DNA from: Gibbsiella quercinecans
GTDB lineage: Bacteria; Pseudomonadota; Gammaproteobacteria; Enterobacterales; Enterobacteriaceae
Assembly: GCF_002291425.1 (NCBI RefSeq)
Contig: NZ_CP014136.1
Coordinates: forward strand, 1,488,001-1,552,000
DNA: 64,000 nt
Direction of reading: 5' to 3'
Shown piece after piece: positions 15,728 to 23,991 of this stretch (position 1 is its first letter; each line of letters starts with the position of its first letter). The notes below the pieces were generated by a model that saw nothing but the letters and a program-made list of their open reading frames with translations, did no database searches and was not told where the DNA came from. Both the position numbers and the translations under genes were made by a program.

Positions 15728-16813
15728 TTACTGCAGCATCACGTCCAGCGCACGCAGGTGCTTCGGCTGCCAGGAAAGCAGCACCTCGCTGCCGGCGCGC
15801 CAGCTGTTGTCCATTTTCGCCGGCGCCAGCTTCACCATAAAATTGCCCTGGCCGGCCACTTCCGTCAGCATACGGACGTGATCGCCCAGGTAGATAAACT
15901 GCTGAATCTTGGCGCGAACCTGCTCATCGCCCGGCTCCGGCGCGTTAACGTTGATGCGCTCCGGGCGGATGCTAAGCTGGATTTTCTTGCCCGGTGAGCT
16001 TGGCCGCACTTTCAACGCGCTCAACTGCGTGCCGTCGTCCAGTTTCACCTGGTAAAAATCGCCCTCTTTGCCCACTTGGGTGGCCAACAGGCTGTTGTTT
16101 TCACCGATAAACTGCGCCACAAAGGCATTTTGCGGCTCTTCATAAAGTTTATTCGGGCTGTCCATCTGCTGGATCATGCCGTCGTTGAACACCGCCACCC
16201 GGTTCGACATGGTCATGGCTTCGCTCTGATCGTGGGTGACATAGACCACCGTCAGGTTGAGCATCTCATGCAACTGTTTGATTTCCATCTGCATATGCTC
16301 ACGCAGCTGCTTATCCAGCGCGCCCAGCGGCTCATCCATCAGCACCAGCTTGGGTTCAAACACCAGCGCCCGCGCCAGCGCCACGCGCTGCTGCTGGCCG
16401 CCGGACATCTGCGCCGGGTAGCGATCCGCCAGATCGGTCAGTTTCACCATGTTCAGTACGCGCTTAACGCGGTCGGTGATGTCCGATTTATTCATACGGC
16501 GAATGGTCAATGGGAACGCCAGATTTTGCGCCACCGTCATGTGCGGGAACAGCGCGTAGTTCTGGAATACCATGCCGATATCCCGTTGATGCGGCGGCAA
16601 ATTATGCAACGGCCGATCGCGCAGCAAAATCTCCCCTTCGGTGGGGTTTTCAAAACCAGCCAGCATCATCAAGCTGGTGGTTTTGCCCGAACCGGAAGGC
16701 CCCAACAGGGTTAAAAACTCCCCTTCTTCCACATCCAGATTGAGATTACGAACCACCAACTTATCGCCGTCGTAACTCTTTTTAACATTGCGAAAACTGA
16801 CAAACGTCCTCAT
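15728..16813 (-). CDS. Polyamine-type ABC importer ATPase (PotA-like)
   Basis: 361 residues from the ATG at 16813, which fits the family; the longer frame adds 20 poorly placed residues. Walker A GPSGSGKT is at 38-45, the signature reads MSGGQQQR, Walker B LVLMDEPLGALD, and the switch His follows in VTHDQSEAM. The C-terminal 120 residues are a TOBE domain (LSIRPERINV). The matching binding protein and permeases are at 18909-22113 on the other strand, beyond the MocR regulator, so the transporter is encoded in two divergent pieces. Substrate unknown; an amine or amino alcohol is inferred. Confidence 0.88.
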   Translation of the reverse strand: MRTFVSFRNVKKSYDGDKLVVRNLNLDVEEGEFLTLLGPSGSGKTTSLMMLAGFENPTEGEILLRDRPLHNLPPHQRDIGMVFQNYALFPHMTVAQNLAFPLTIRRMNKSDITDRVKRVLNMVKLTDLADRYPAQMSGGQQQRVALARALVFEPKLVLMDEPLGALDKQLREHMQMEIKQLHEMLNLTVVYVTHDQSEAMTMSNRVAVFNDGMIQQMDSPNKLYEEPQNAFVAQFIGENNSLLATQVGKEGDFYQVKLDDGTQLSALKVRPSSPGKKIQLSIRPERINVNAPEPGDEQVRAKIQQFIYLGDHVRMLTEVAGQGNFMVKLAPAKMDNSWRAGSEVLLSWQPKHLRALDVMLQ

Positions 16814-16954
16814 GGGTATTCTCTCATCAAATCGTTCGCTGCGGTTCAGGCACGAATCGTGCATAAATCTCATAGAGCGAGCTTCCGGTGGAGGGCTCTT
16901 TTTAAAGCATTACCACCGCGGATTTCCGAAAGCAAGCAGCTTTTGACAAGACAA

Positions 16955-16990
16955 AATAAAAAACACCTGTTGGATACCCAACCAGGTGAT
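16955..16990 (-). terminator. Terminator of the MocR gene
   Basis: On the minus strand ACCTGGTTGG pairs with CCAACAGGT (one bulge), followed by GTTTTTTATTTTG. A-rich sequence on the other side makes it potentially bidirectional. The remainder of 16814-17092 shows no gene and should contain the ATPase promoter. Confidence 0.75.
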
Positions 16991-17092
16991 TGTTTTATTT
17001 GTGTTTTTATTTTTTTGTTATTTTCCCAACGAAAACCAATCAGCAGGATTAGGCAACCACAGGCCGCGCACGCCGCTGGTGCAGCGTGGCGA

Positions 17093-18577
17093 TCAACGCG
17101 GCAAGCGCCGCTTCAGGCAGCGCACCACGTGGGCGAACGCCGTCTCGATTTGCGCTTCATCCACGCAGGCATAACCCAGCAGCAGCCCCCGCCGCTGGGC
17201 GCCGGCCAGGTAGTAGGCCGACAGTGGGCGCGTCAGCACCCCGGCCTGTTCCAGCTCCGCGCTCACCGCCACATCATCGATGCCGTCCGGCAGCGCCAGA
17301 ATCAAGTGCAGCCCGGCGTTGTTGTACGGCGCCAGAAATTCCGGCCCCAGCTCACGGGTGATCAACTCAATCAACGCCGCACGGCGCTTGTTGTACAGCT
17401 GGCGCATGCGCCGAACGTGCGCACCGTAATGCCCCTCGCGGATAAACTCCGCCAGCGTCAGCTGCATCAGGCCGTTGCCGCCGCGGTAAAGCTCGGAATG
17501 CGCCATTTTCATGCGCGCCGCCAGCGGCTTCGGCAGCACCATGTAGCTGATACGGATGCCCGGATACAGCGTTTTGCTGAACGTACCGAGGTAAATCACC
17601 GGCGCTCTGGGCACCAGCCCCTGCAACGCCTGGATCGGGCTTTCACTGAAACGGAACTCGCTGTCGTAATCATCCTCCACCACCCAACTGCCCCAGGTCT
17701 GGGCCAGTTCAAGCAGTTGGTGGCGGCGTTCCAGGCTCATCACCATGCCCATCGGGTACTGGTGGGAAGGCGTGACGCAAATCAAGCGCGGCGGGATATC
17801 GTCGCCGCGCAGCGCCGGCGGGTTCAGGCCATTGGCGTCGACCGGGATCGGCACGATGTCCACGCCGTTGACCGACAGCACATTGCGGATCCCCCAGTAG
17901 CCGGGCTCTTCCATCCAGGCCACATCGCCGTGATCGCACAGCATCTTCGCCAGAAAATCCAGCGACTGGTGGGTGCCGGCGGTGATGACGATTTGATCCG
18001 CGGTGCACACCACCGAACGCACCACCCGCAGGTATTCGGCCAGCGCCTGCTGCAACGGCACGCAGCCGCTGGGGTGCGAATAACTCAGTGATTCCACCGG
18101 CAAGCGCCGGCTCAGGCGGTTTTGGATCTTGCGCCAGGTGTCATGGGGAAAGTGGCTGACATCCGGCACGCCGGGCATAAACGCCCCCCACTGGTACGGG
18201 CTGGCGCCGCGGCGGCTCAGCAGGCGTGTGCCGCGCTTGGAAAGCGACAACAGGCCAAATGGCGCGCCCTGATCCTCAGTGGCATAGGCTTCGGCGTTCG
18301 GGTGCGGCTCCGGCAGTTGCTCGCTGACGAAGGTGCCGCTGCCGGTACGGGTTTGCAGGTATCCCTCTGACTGCAACTGCTCGTAGGCGGTCAGCACGGT
18401 GTTACGGGAAATAGACAATTCCCGGGCCAGATCGCGCGAGGCGGGTAGCCGGGTTGCCGGCGCAATGGCCCCCTCTTCAATCGCCTGCTGCAATGCATCG
18501 TATAAGCGCTTGCCAAGCGCACCGCTTTCCCGCTGGCTTAACCGATGCGCGAGGAAGTCACCCAGTAACGATCGCAA
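17093..18577 (-). CDS. MocR-type regulator (GntR DNA-binding domain plus aminotransferase-like domain)
   Basis: 494 residues. Residues 20-90 are a GntR winged helix (YDALQQAIEEGAIAPATRLPASRDLARELSISRNTVLTAYEQL), then a linker and a fold type I aminotransferase domain with the PLP-binding lysine in LGTFSKTLYPGIR. MocR proteins (PdxR, GabR, TauR) sense PLP or amine-PLP adducts. It lies between its probable targets, the divergent transporter/catabolic operon starting at 18909 and the ATPase gene downstream. Palindromes in 18598-18839 are likely binding sites. Which amine it senses is not visible. Confidence 0.88.
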   Translation of the reverse strand: MRSLLGDFLAHRLSQRESGALGKRLYDALQQAIEEGAIAPATRLPASRDLARELSISRNTVLTAYEQLQSEGYLQTRTGSGTFVSEQLPEPHPNAEAYATEDQGAPFGLLSLSKRGTRLLSRRGASPYQWGAFMPGVPDVSHFPHDTWRKIQNRLSRRLPVESLSYSHPSGCVPLQQALAEYLRVVRSVVCTADQIVITAGTHQSLDFLAKMLCDHGDVAWMEEPGYWGIRNVLSVNGVDIVPIPVDANGLNPPALRGDDIPPRLICVTPSHQYPMGMVMSLERRHQLLELAQTWGSWVVEDDYDSEFRFSESPIQALQGLVPRAPVIYLGTFSKTLYPGIRISYMVLPKPLAARMKMAHSELYRGGNGLMQLTLAEFIREGHYGAHVRRMRQLYNKRRAALIELITRELGPEFLAPYNNAGLHLILALPDGIDDVAVSAELEQAGVLTRPLSAYYLAGAQRRGLLLGYACVDEAQIETAFAHVVRCLKRRLPR

Positions 18578-18597
18578 ATTGGTACCTCAAAATAGTT

Positions 18598-18839
18598 AAA
18601 ACTGGCACTGATAATAAAACCGTCAAAAAGCTAAAAAGCAAGGGGGCAACGGAACAACGCAGGCATCCCGGCACAACAGCATAGCCGGGATGACGTGCCG
18701 GAAAACGTGAAACGATGCCAGTTTAGCCGCGCCAGGCCATGCCGCACCAGAACAACGCGAATAAACCGAGTTATCACAGCAATACGGCCCCAGCCAGTTT
18801 GGCTGGCATGGCACATAAACTGCATGGTTTCCAACCATG
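18598..18839. promoter_or_regulatory. Divergent regulatory region with three inverted repeats
   Basis: The 331-base gap between the MocR gene and the binding-protein gene has no reading frame of note. It holds AAACTGGCA at 18598-18606 with its exact complement TGCCAGTTT at 18716-18724; CATCCCGGC/GCCGGGATG at 18664-18692; and CATGGTT-TCC-AACCATG at 18823-18839. The widely spaced first pair resembles the separated sites used by MocR dimers. Assignment to MocR is inference. Confidence 0.5.
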
Positions 18840-18908
18840 ATATTTCAAAATATGTACAACTGATTTCGGGTCTTCCCTTCCAACTACGCGTTATCAAGGA
18901 GTCACCGT

Positions 18909-19937
18909 ATGCATAAGAAAATTGCTGCTCTTGCCGTTTTAACCATGATGGCATTCACCGCCCAGGCTGAAACCTTAACCGTGGTGTCATTTGGCGGCGT
19001 GAACAAGGACGCTCAGGATAAGGCTTTCTACAAACCGTTTGCCGCCGCGGGCAAAGGCACCATCGAACCCGGCGAATACAACGGCGAAATGGCGCGCATC
19101 CGCGCGATGGTCGAAACCGGCCAGGTGGGTTGGGACGTGGTCGAAGTGGAAGGCCCCGAACTGCTGCGCGGCTGTGATGAAGGGCTGTTCGAACCGCTCG
19201 ACTGGAGCAAGCTCGGCAACGAGAGCGATTTTGTGCCGGGCGCGGTGAGCGAATGCGGCGCCGGAATTTTCCTGTGGTCAACGGTGCTGACCTACGACGC
19301 GAAGAAGCTGAAACAGGCCCCGACCGGCTGGAACGACTTCTGGGACACGAAAAAATTCCCTGGCAAACGCGCGCTGCGTAAAAGCGCCAAGTTCACGCTG
19401 GAAATCGCCCTGCTGGCGGACGGCGTAAAACGCGAGGATATCTACAAAGTGCTGGCGACGCCGGCCGGCGTCGATCGCGCCTTTAAAAAGCTGGATCAGA
19501 TCAAATCGAATATTCAGTGGTGGGAATCCGGCGCGCAGCCGCTGCAGTGGCTGGTTTCGGGCGACGTGGTGATGACCAGCGCCTACAACGGCCGTATCAG
19601 CGCCGCGCAGAAAGAAGGCCACAACTTCAACATCATCTGGAACAACAGCATTTACGATCTGGACAGCTGGGCCATCATCAAAGGCTCCAAGCACAAGGCA
19701 TTGGCAGAGCAGTTCATCGCCTTCGCCAACCTGCCGGAAAACCAGAAGGTGTTTGCTGAAAATATCCCTTACGGCCCGACCAACAAAAACACCAGCAAGC
19801 TGATTGAACCCGGCCTGTTGGCCCAGTTGCCGACCGCCCCGGATAACCTGGCCAATTCGCTGCAGGTCGATACCAACTTCTGGATTGAACATGGCGAAGA
19901 TCTGGAACAACGTTTCAACGCCTGGGCGTCGAAATAA
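18909..19937 (+). CDS. Polyamine-type periplasmic binding protein (PotD/PotF-like)
   Basis: 342 residues with a 20-residue signal peptide ending in AQA. The mature protein begins ETLTVVSFGGVNKDAQDKAFYKPF, as in the spermidine/putrescine receptor family (SBP_bac_8), and has the family segments WDVVEVEGPELLRGC, FPGKRALRKSAKFTLEIALLADGV and IIWNNSIYDLDSWAI. GGAGTCACC precedes the start. First gene of a tightly packed six-gene run ending at 25241. The substrate is probably an amine or amino alcohol, judged by the kinase and PLP enzyme downstream. Confidence 0.9.
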   Translation: MHKKIAALAVLTMMAFTAQAETLTVVSFGGVNKDAQDKAFYKPFAAAGKGTIEPGEYNGEMARIRAMVETGQVGWDVVEVEGPELLRGCDEGLFEPLDWSKLGNESDFVPGAVSECGAGIFLWSTVLTYDAKKLKQAPTGWNDFWDTKKFPGKRALRKSAKFTLEIALLADGVKREDIYKVLATPAGVDRAFKKLDQIKSNIQWWESGAQPLQWLVSGDVVMTSAYNGRISAAQKEGHNFNIIWNNSIYDLDSWAIIKGSKHKALAEQFIAFANLPENQKVFAENIPYGPTNKNTSKLIEPGLLAQLPTAPDNLANSLQVDTNFWIEHGEDLEQRFNAWASK

Positions 19938-20000
19938 CACCTGATGCGGCCAGCAATGGCCGCAGTTGCCGATTCACCTACGTCAGGGAGCCTGCCGCCA

Positions 20001-21269
20001 ATGAGCCAAAACACCCTCATGGACAATACCGTGGACAATAACCCAAAAACTCAGGCCCCTCCGCAAACCCAGCGGTTTAGCAAAGGCAACGGCGCCAAAA
20101 CGCGCCGTTCGCTGTGGCTGATTGCCCCTTTGCTGATTTTTGTCGTGGTCTGCTTCCTGTTCCCAATTGGCGCGATCCTGATCAAAAGCGTGCAAAACCC
20201 CGAGCTGCAGGAAACCATGCCCACTACGTTGGTGGCGCTGGAAAAGTGGGACGGCCAAATTCTGCCTGACGAAACATTGTTCGCCAGCGTCGGCCAGGAT
20301 CTGATCGCCGCGCGTGAAAGCGGCAAAATCGCCACCATCGCCAAACGCATGAGCTACGAAGACAGCAGTTTCCGCCGGCTGATTACCGGCACCCCGCGCG
20401 CCATGCCCAAAGACGGCAACGACGTGAAGGGCACGTTGATAAAAGCCCTGCCGCAGTGGGGCGAGCTTAGCACCTGGCATGCGCTGCAGCGTGCGGCGGC
20501 GCCGGTCACGCCGTATTACCTGCTGGCGGTTTTCGACCGTAAGGTAAACATCGACAACGGCAGTATCGAGAAGCTGCCGGCCGACCAGGCGCTGTATGTC
20601 AATGTGCTGCTGCGCACCCTGTGGATGGCGACGGTGGTGACGTTGCTGTGCGTCGGCTTTGGCTACCCGCTGGCCTACTGGCTGTCGAAGCAGCCCACCG
20701 GCCGCGCCAACGTACTGATGATCCTGGTACTGCTGCCTTTCTGGACGTCGCTTATCGTCCGTACCGCCAGTTGGATTGTGCTGCTGCAGTCGGGCGGCCT
20801 GATTAACCGCGCCCTGCTGGGGCTAAATATCATCGATCATCCGCTGACGCTGGTGTTCAACCGCATCGGGGTTTATATCTCAATGACCCATATTCTGATG
20901 CCGTTTATCGTGCTGCCGCTGTATGCGGTAATGAAGGGCATTTCCCCCAACTATGTCCGTGCCGCCATCTCGCTCGGCGCCCACCCTTTCAGCGCGTTCT
21001 GGCGGGTTTACGTGCCGCAAACCTATGCCGGGGTCACCGCCGGCGCGCTGTTGGTGTTCATGATGGCGATCGGCTACTACGTTACCCCGGCGCTGCTCGG
21101 CGGGCCGGAAGATCAAATGGTGAGCTATTTCGTGGCCTTCTTTACCAATACCACCATGAACTGGGGTATGGCCGCGGCGCTCGGTACACAACTGCTGGTG
21201 ATCGTGATGCTGCTGTATGTGGTGTATATCCGCGTCACGCGCACATCTGCCGAAGCGGCAGCCCATTAA
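20001..21269 (+). CDS. Polyamine-type ABC permease 1 (PotB-like)
   Basis: 422 residues from the ATG at 20001 (GGGAG upstream), longer than PotB (about 285) because a large periplasmic segment of roughly 130 residues separates the first membrane helix (SLWLIAPLLIFVVVCFLFPIG) from the transport core. The core begins near VLLRTLWMATVVTLLCVGFGYPLAYWL and includes the coupling motif region AAISLGAHPFSAFWRVYVPQT (EAA loop). It forms the membrane channel with the next gene product. The extended loop is common in this subgroup. Confidence 0.88.
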   Translation: MSQNTLMDNTVDNNPKTQAPPQTQRFSKGNGAKTRRSLWLIAPLLIFVVVCFLFPIGAILIKSVQNPELQETMPTTLVALEKWDGQILPDETLFASVGQDLIAARESGKIATIAKRMSYEDSSFRRLITGTPRAMPKDGNDVKGTLIKALPQWGELSTWHALQRAAAPVTPYYLLAVFDRKVNIDNGSIEKLPADQALYVNVLLRTLWMATVVTLLCVGFGYPLAYWLSKQPTGRANVLMILVLLPFWTSLIVRTASWIVLLQSGGLINRALLGLNIIDHPLTLVFNRIGVYISMTHILMPFIVLPLYAVMKGISPNYVRAAISLGAHPFSAFWRVYVPQTYAGVTAGALLVFMMAIGYYVTPALLGGPEDQMVSYFVAFFTNTTMNWGMAAALGTQLLVIVMLLYVVYIRVTRTSAEAAAH

Positions 21270-21285
21270 GGCGAGGAGAACAGTG

Positions 21286-22113
21286 ATGAAACAGGAAGGG
21301 ACTTTCTTACTCAACTTTTGGCGAGTGATCTTTAACTTCTACAGCGCGGCGGTGTTGCTGTTCCTGATTGTGCCGGTGCTGATCATCGTGCCGCTTTCCT
21401 TTAACAGCGGCTCGTTTCTCAGCTACCCGTTAGCCGGGTTTTCCCTGCGCTGGTACAGTTCGTTCTTCAACTCGCCCGAGTGGATTGGCGCGCTGGGCAA
21501 CAGCCTGATGGTGGCGCCGCTCGCCACCCTGCTGGCGACGGTGCTGGGCGTGCTGGCGTCAATGGGGCTGGCGCACACCGAATTCCGCGGCAAGAACCTG
21601 GCGATGGCGATCATCATTTCGCCGATGGTGGCGCCGGTGGTGATCGTGGCCGTCGGCATGTTCTTTTTCTTCGCCCGCCTTTCGCTGCTCAACAGCTATC
21701 TGGGCCTAGTGCTGGCGCACGCGTTGCTCGGGGTGCCGTTTGTGGTGATCACCGTCACCGCAGTGCTGAAAAGCTACGACACCACGCTGTCACGCGCCGC
21801 CGCCAGCCTGGGCGCCAACCCGTTCCTGGTGTTCCGTAAAATCACCCTGCCGCTGATCGCGCCGGGGGTGTTTTCCGGTGCGCTGTTCGCCTTTGCCGCC
21901 TCGTTTGATGAAGTGGTGGTCACGCTGTTTCTCGCCAGCCCGCGCCAGCGCACATTGCCGATACAAATGTTCGCCGGCATCCGTGAAAACCTTGACCCGA
22001 CCATCGCCGCGGCCGCAACCTTAATGATTGGCGCATCGCTGCTGCTGTTGATCGTCATGGAGATGCTGCGCCGCCGTGGAGAACGCATGCGCCTGGCGCA
22101 CCCGGCGCATTAA
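21286..22113 (+). CDS. Polyamine-type ABC permease 2 (PotC-like)
   Basis: 275 residues from the ATG at 21286 with AGGAGAA upstream; six predicted membrane segments. The EAA coupling loop is seen at TLSRAAASLGANPFLVFRKITLPLIAPG. It pairs with the preceding permease, 16 bases away, and the ATPase at 15728-16813. A 92-base gap before the SDR gene includes GGGAGG as its ribosome site. Confidence 0.9.
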   Translation: MKQEGTFLLNFWRVIFNFYSAAVLLFLIVPVLIIVPLSFNSGSFLSYPLAGFSLRWYSSFFNSPEWIGALGNSLMVAPLATLLATVLGVLASMGLAHTEFRGKNLAMAIIISPMVAPVVIVAVGMFFFFARLSLLNSYLGLVLAHALLGVPFVVITVTAVLKSYDTTLSRAAASLGANPFLVFRKITLPLIAPGVFSGALFAFAASFDEVVVTLFLASPRQRTLPIQMFAGIRENLDPTIAAAATLMIGASLLLLIVMEMLRRRGERMRLAHPAH

Positions 22114-22205
22114 ACGCGAACAACGCTGCGTTTTCACCCAGCCCCGCGCGCCGTTAACGTGGGGCTGTGCCGTTAATGCAACAAACATCATAGGGAGGTT
22201 TCGCG

Positions 22206-22943
22206 ATGCAACAGCAAAAAAAAACGCTCCTGCTCACGGGTGCCAGCCGGGGTATCGGCCACGCTACGGTTAAACACTTTCACGCCGCGGGCTGGCAAAT
22301 TTATACCGCCTCGCGCCAAAGCTGGGCGGAAGAGTGCCCCTGGGCCGAAGGGCTACTGAACCATATCCACCTCGATCTGGCCGATATCGATCAACTGCAG
22401 CAAAGCCTGCCGATGATCAAAAGCCTGCTCGGCGGCCGCCTTGATGCACTGGTAAACAACGCCGGCGTTTCGCCCAAAGACGATCAAGGCGGGCGGCTGG
22501 GCGTGCTTGCAACCGATTACGCCACCTGGCTCAAGGTGTTTAACGTCAATTTATTTTCCACTGCCATTCTGGCCCGCGGGCTGTTTGATGAGCTCAAAGC
22601 CGCGCACGGCAGCATCACCAATGTCACCTCAATTGCCGGCAGCAAAGTGCACCCGTTCGCCGGCGTGGCGTATGCCACATCCAAAGCGGCGCTTTCGGCG
22701 CTGACGCGTGAAATGGCCCATGACTTCGGCCAACAGGGCGTACGGGTGAACGCAATCGCCCCCGGTGAAATTGAAACCTCGATTTTATCCCCCGGCACTC
22801 TGGAGATTGTCGAACAGTCGGTGCCGCTGCAGCGGCTGGGCAAGCCGGAAGAAGTCGCCTCGCTGATTTACTTCCTTAGCACCCAGGGGGCAGCCTATAT
22901 CAATGGAGCAGAAATCCACGTAGACGGGGGCCAACATGTCTGA
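22206..22943 (+). CDS. Short-chain dehydrogenase/reductase
   Basis: 245 residues, classical SDR. The nucleotide motif is TGASRGIGHA near residue 12, the active site has NNAG, Ser in TSIAGS and the Tyr-Lys pair in YATSK, and the C-terminus ends with the usual YINGAEIHVDGGQH. It should oxidise an alcohol or reduce a carbonyl with NAD(P)H. It overlaps the kinase gene by eight bases. In this operon it may process the aldehyde or ketone released by the PLP enzyme; the specific substrate is not visible. Confidence 0.88.
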   Translation: MQQQKKTLLLTGASRGIGHATVKHFHAAGWQIYTASRQSWAEECPWAEGLLNHIHLDLADIDQLQQSLPMIKSLLGGRLDALVNNAGVSPKDDQGGRLGVLATDYATWLKVFNVNLFSTAILARGLFDELKAAHGSITNVTSIAGSKVHPFAGVAYATSKAALSALTREMAHDFGQQGVRVNAIAPGEIETSILSPGTLEIVEQSVPLQRLGKPEEVASLIYFLSTQGAAYINGAEIHVDGGQHV

Positions 22944-23991
22944 CCTTGCCACCACGCCGGCGCTGTTCACCACCGACGTGCCTCCGATTGATGCCCGGCT
23001 TGCCGGGCAGCTATTGCGCGAATACTACGGCCTTGAAGGCCAGGTAACCCCGCTGCCGGGTGAGCGCGACCGCAATTTTTGCCTGGCCTGCGCCGATGGG
23101 CGGCAAATGATGGCGCGCTTCATCAACCCTGCCGAGGCCGCGCAGGAAATTGATTTTCAAACCGCGATGCTGGCGCACGTTGCCGCGCACAACAGCAGCC
23201 TGCCGGTGCCGCGCCTGATTAGCGCGTTGGACGGCAACCTGCAACCACAGATAAATGTAAACGAAGTGGCCCTGTCGGTGCGGGTGGTGAGCTACCTGCC
23301 CGGCACGCCGCAGCACCGCCAGGCGCCGAACGCCGCCTTTATGGCGCAGCTTGGCCGCACGCTGGCGCAGTTGGATCTTGCTCTGCAGAGCTTCCACCAC
23401 CCCGGCGCGCAGCGCGATCTGTTGTGGGATATCACTCATCCGGAACGGCTGGCGCCCAAGCTGGCGGTGATTAACGATGCGGAACAGCAGCGCCTGATCC
23501 GCCGGGTATTGGAAAACCACCACGAGCGGGTCGCGCCGCTGAAGTTTTCGGTGCGCCGCCAGGTGATCCACAACGATCTCAACCCCCATAACGTGCTGGC
23601 CGACGATAGCGGCACGCAGGTAAGCGGCATTATCGACTTCGGCGATGCGCTTTACGCGCCGATGATTAACGATCTGGCCACGGCGCTGGCCTATCAGTTG
23701 ACCGACGAAGCGGACCCGCTGCGGCTGGCCAGGCCGTTTATCCATGCCTATCACCAGGCTCTGCCGCTCACCGATACCGAACTGCAGGTGTTGCCGGATC
23801 TGATCGCCACTCGCCTGTGCCTGACCATCACCATTGCCAGCTGGCGGGCCACCTTGTACCCCGGCAACCGCGACTATATTCTGCGTAACGTTCCCCCGGC
23901 CTGGCGCAACCTAAGCCGCCTGATGCGCCTGTCGCATTACCAGATTTGCGAGCAGTTGCGCGCGGCCGCCCATGAGGAGAAAGCACCATGA
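22936..23991 (+). CDS. Small-molecule kinase of the APH/hydroxylysine-kinase type
   Basis: 351 residues, aminoglycoside phosphotransferase (APH) fold. The catalytic loop is HNDLNPHNVLAD (Asp base and Asn) and the metal motif IIDFGDALYAP (DFG-like). N-terminal residues GEVTPLPGERDRNFCL-type resemble hydroxylysine kinase and its bacterial relatives. The next gene, overlapping by four bases, encodes a class III aminotransferase-fold enzyme: the same pairing underlies the hydroxylysine and amino-alcohol pathways, in which the hydroxyl is phosphorylated and then eliminated with the amine. Resistance to aminoglycosides is a poor fit. Confidence 0.82.
   Translation: MSDLATTPALFTTDVPPIDARLAGQLLREYYGLEGQVTPLPGERDRNFCLACADGRQMMARFINPAEAAQEIDFQTAMLAHVAAHNSSLPVPRLISALDGNLQPQINVNEVALSVRVVSYLPGTPQHRQAPNAAFMAQLGRTLAQLDLALQSFHHPGAQRDLLWDITHPERLAPKLAVINDAEQQRLIRRVLENHHERVAPLKFSVRRQVIHNDLNPHNVLADDSGTQVSGIIDFGDALYAPMINDLATALAYQLTDEADPLRLARPFIHAYHQALPLTDTELQVLPDLIATRLCLTITIASWRATLYPGNRDYILRNVPPAWRNLSRLMRLSHYQICEQLRAAAHEEKAP

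Noticed and set aside
16859-18091. 410-codon open frame on the plus strand
   Set aside because: Antisense to the MocR gene, His/Arg/Gln-rich and without domain; explained by codon bias of the real gene.
22936-23991. Aminoglycoside resistance gene
   Set aside because: The fold is APH-like, but it is embedded in a catabolic operon, overlaps its neighbours and resembles hydroxylysine-type kinases.
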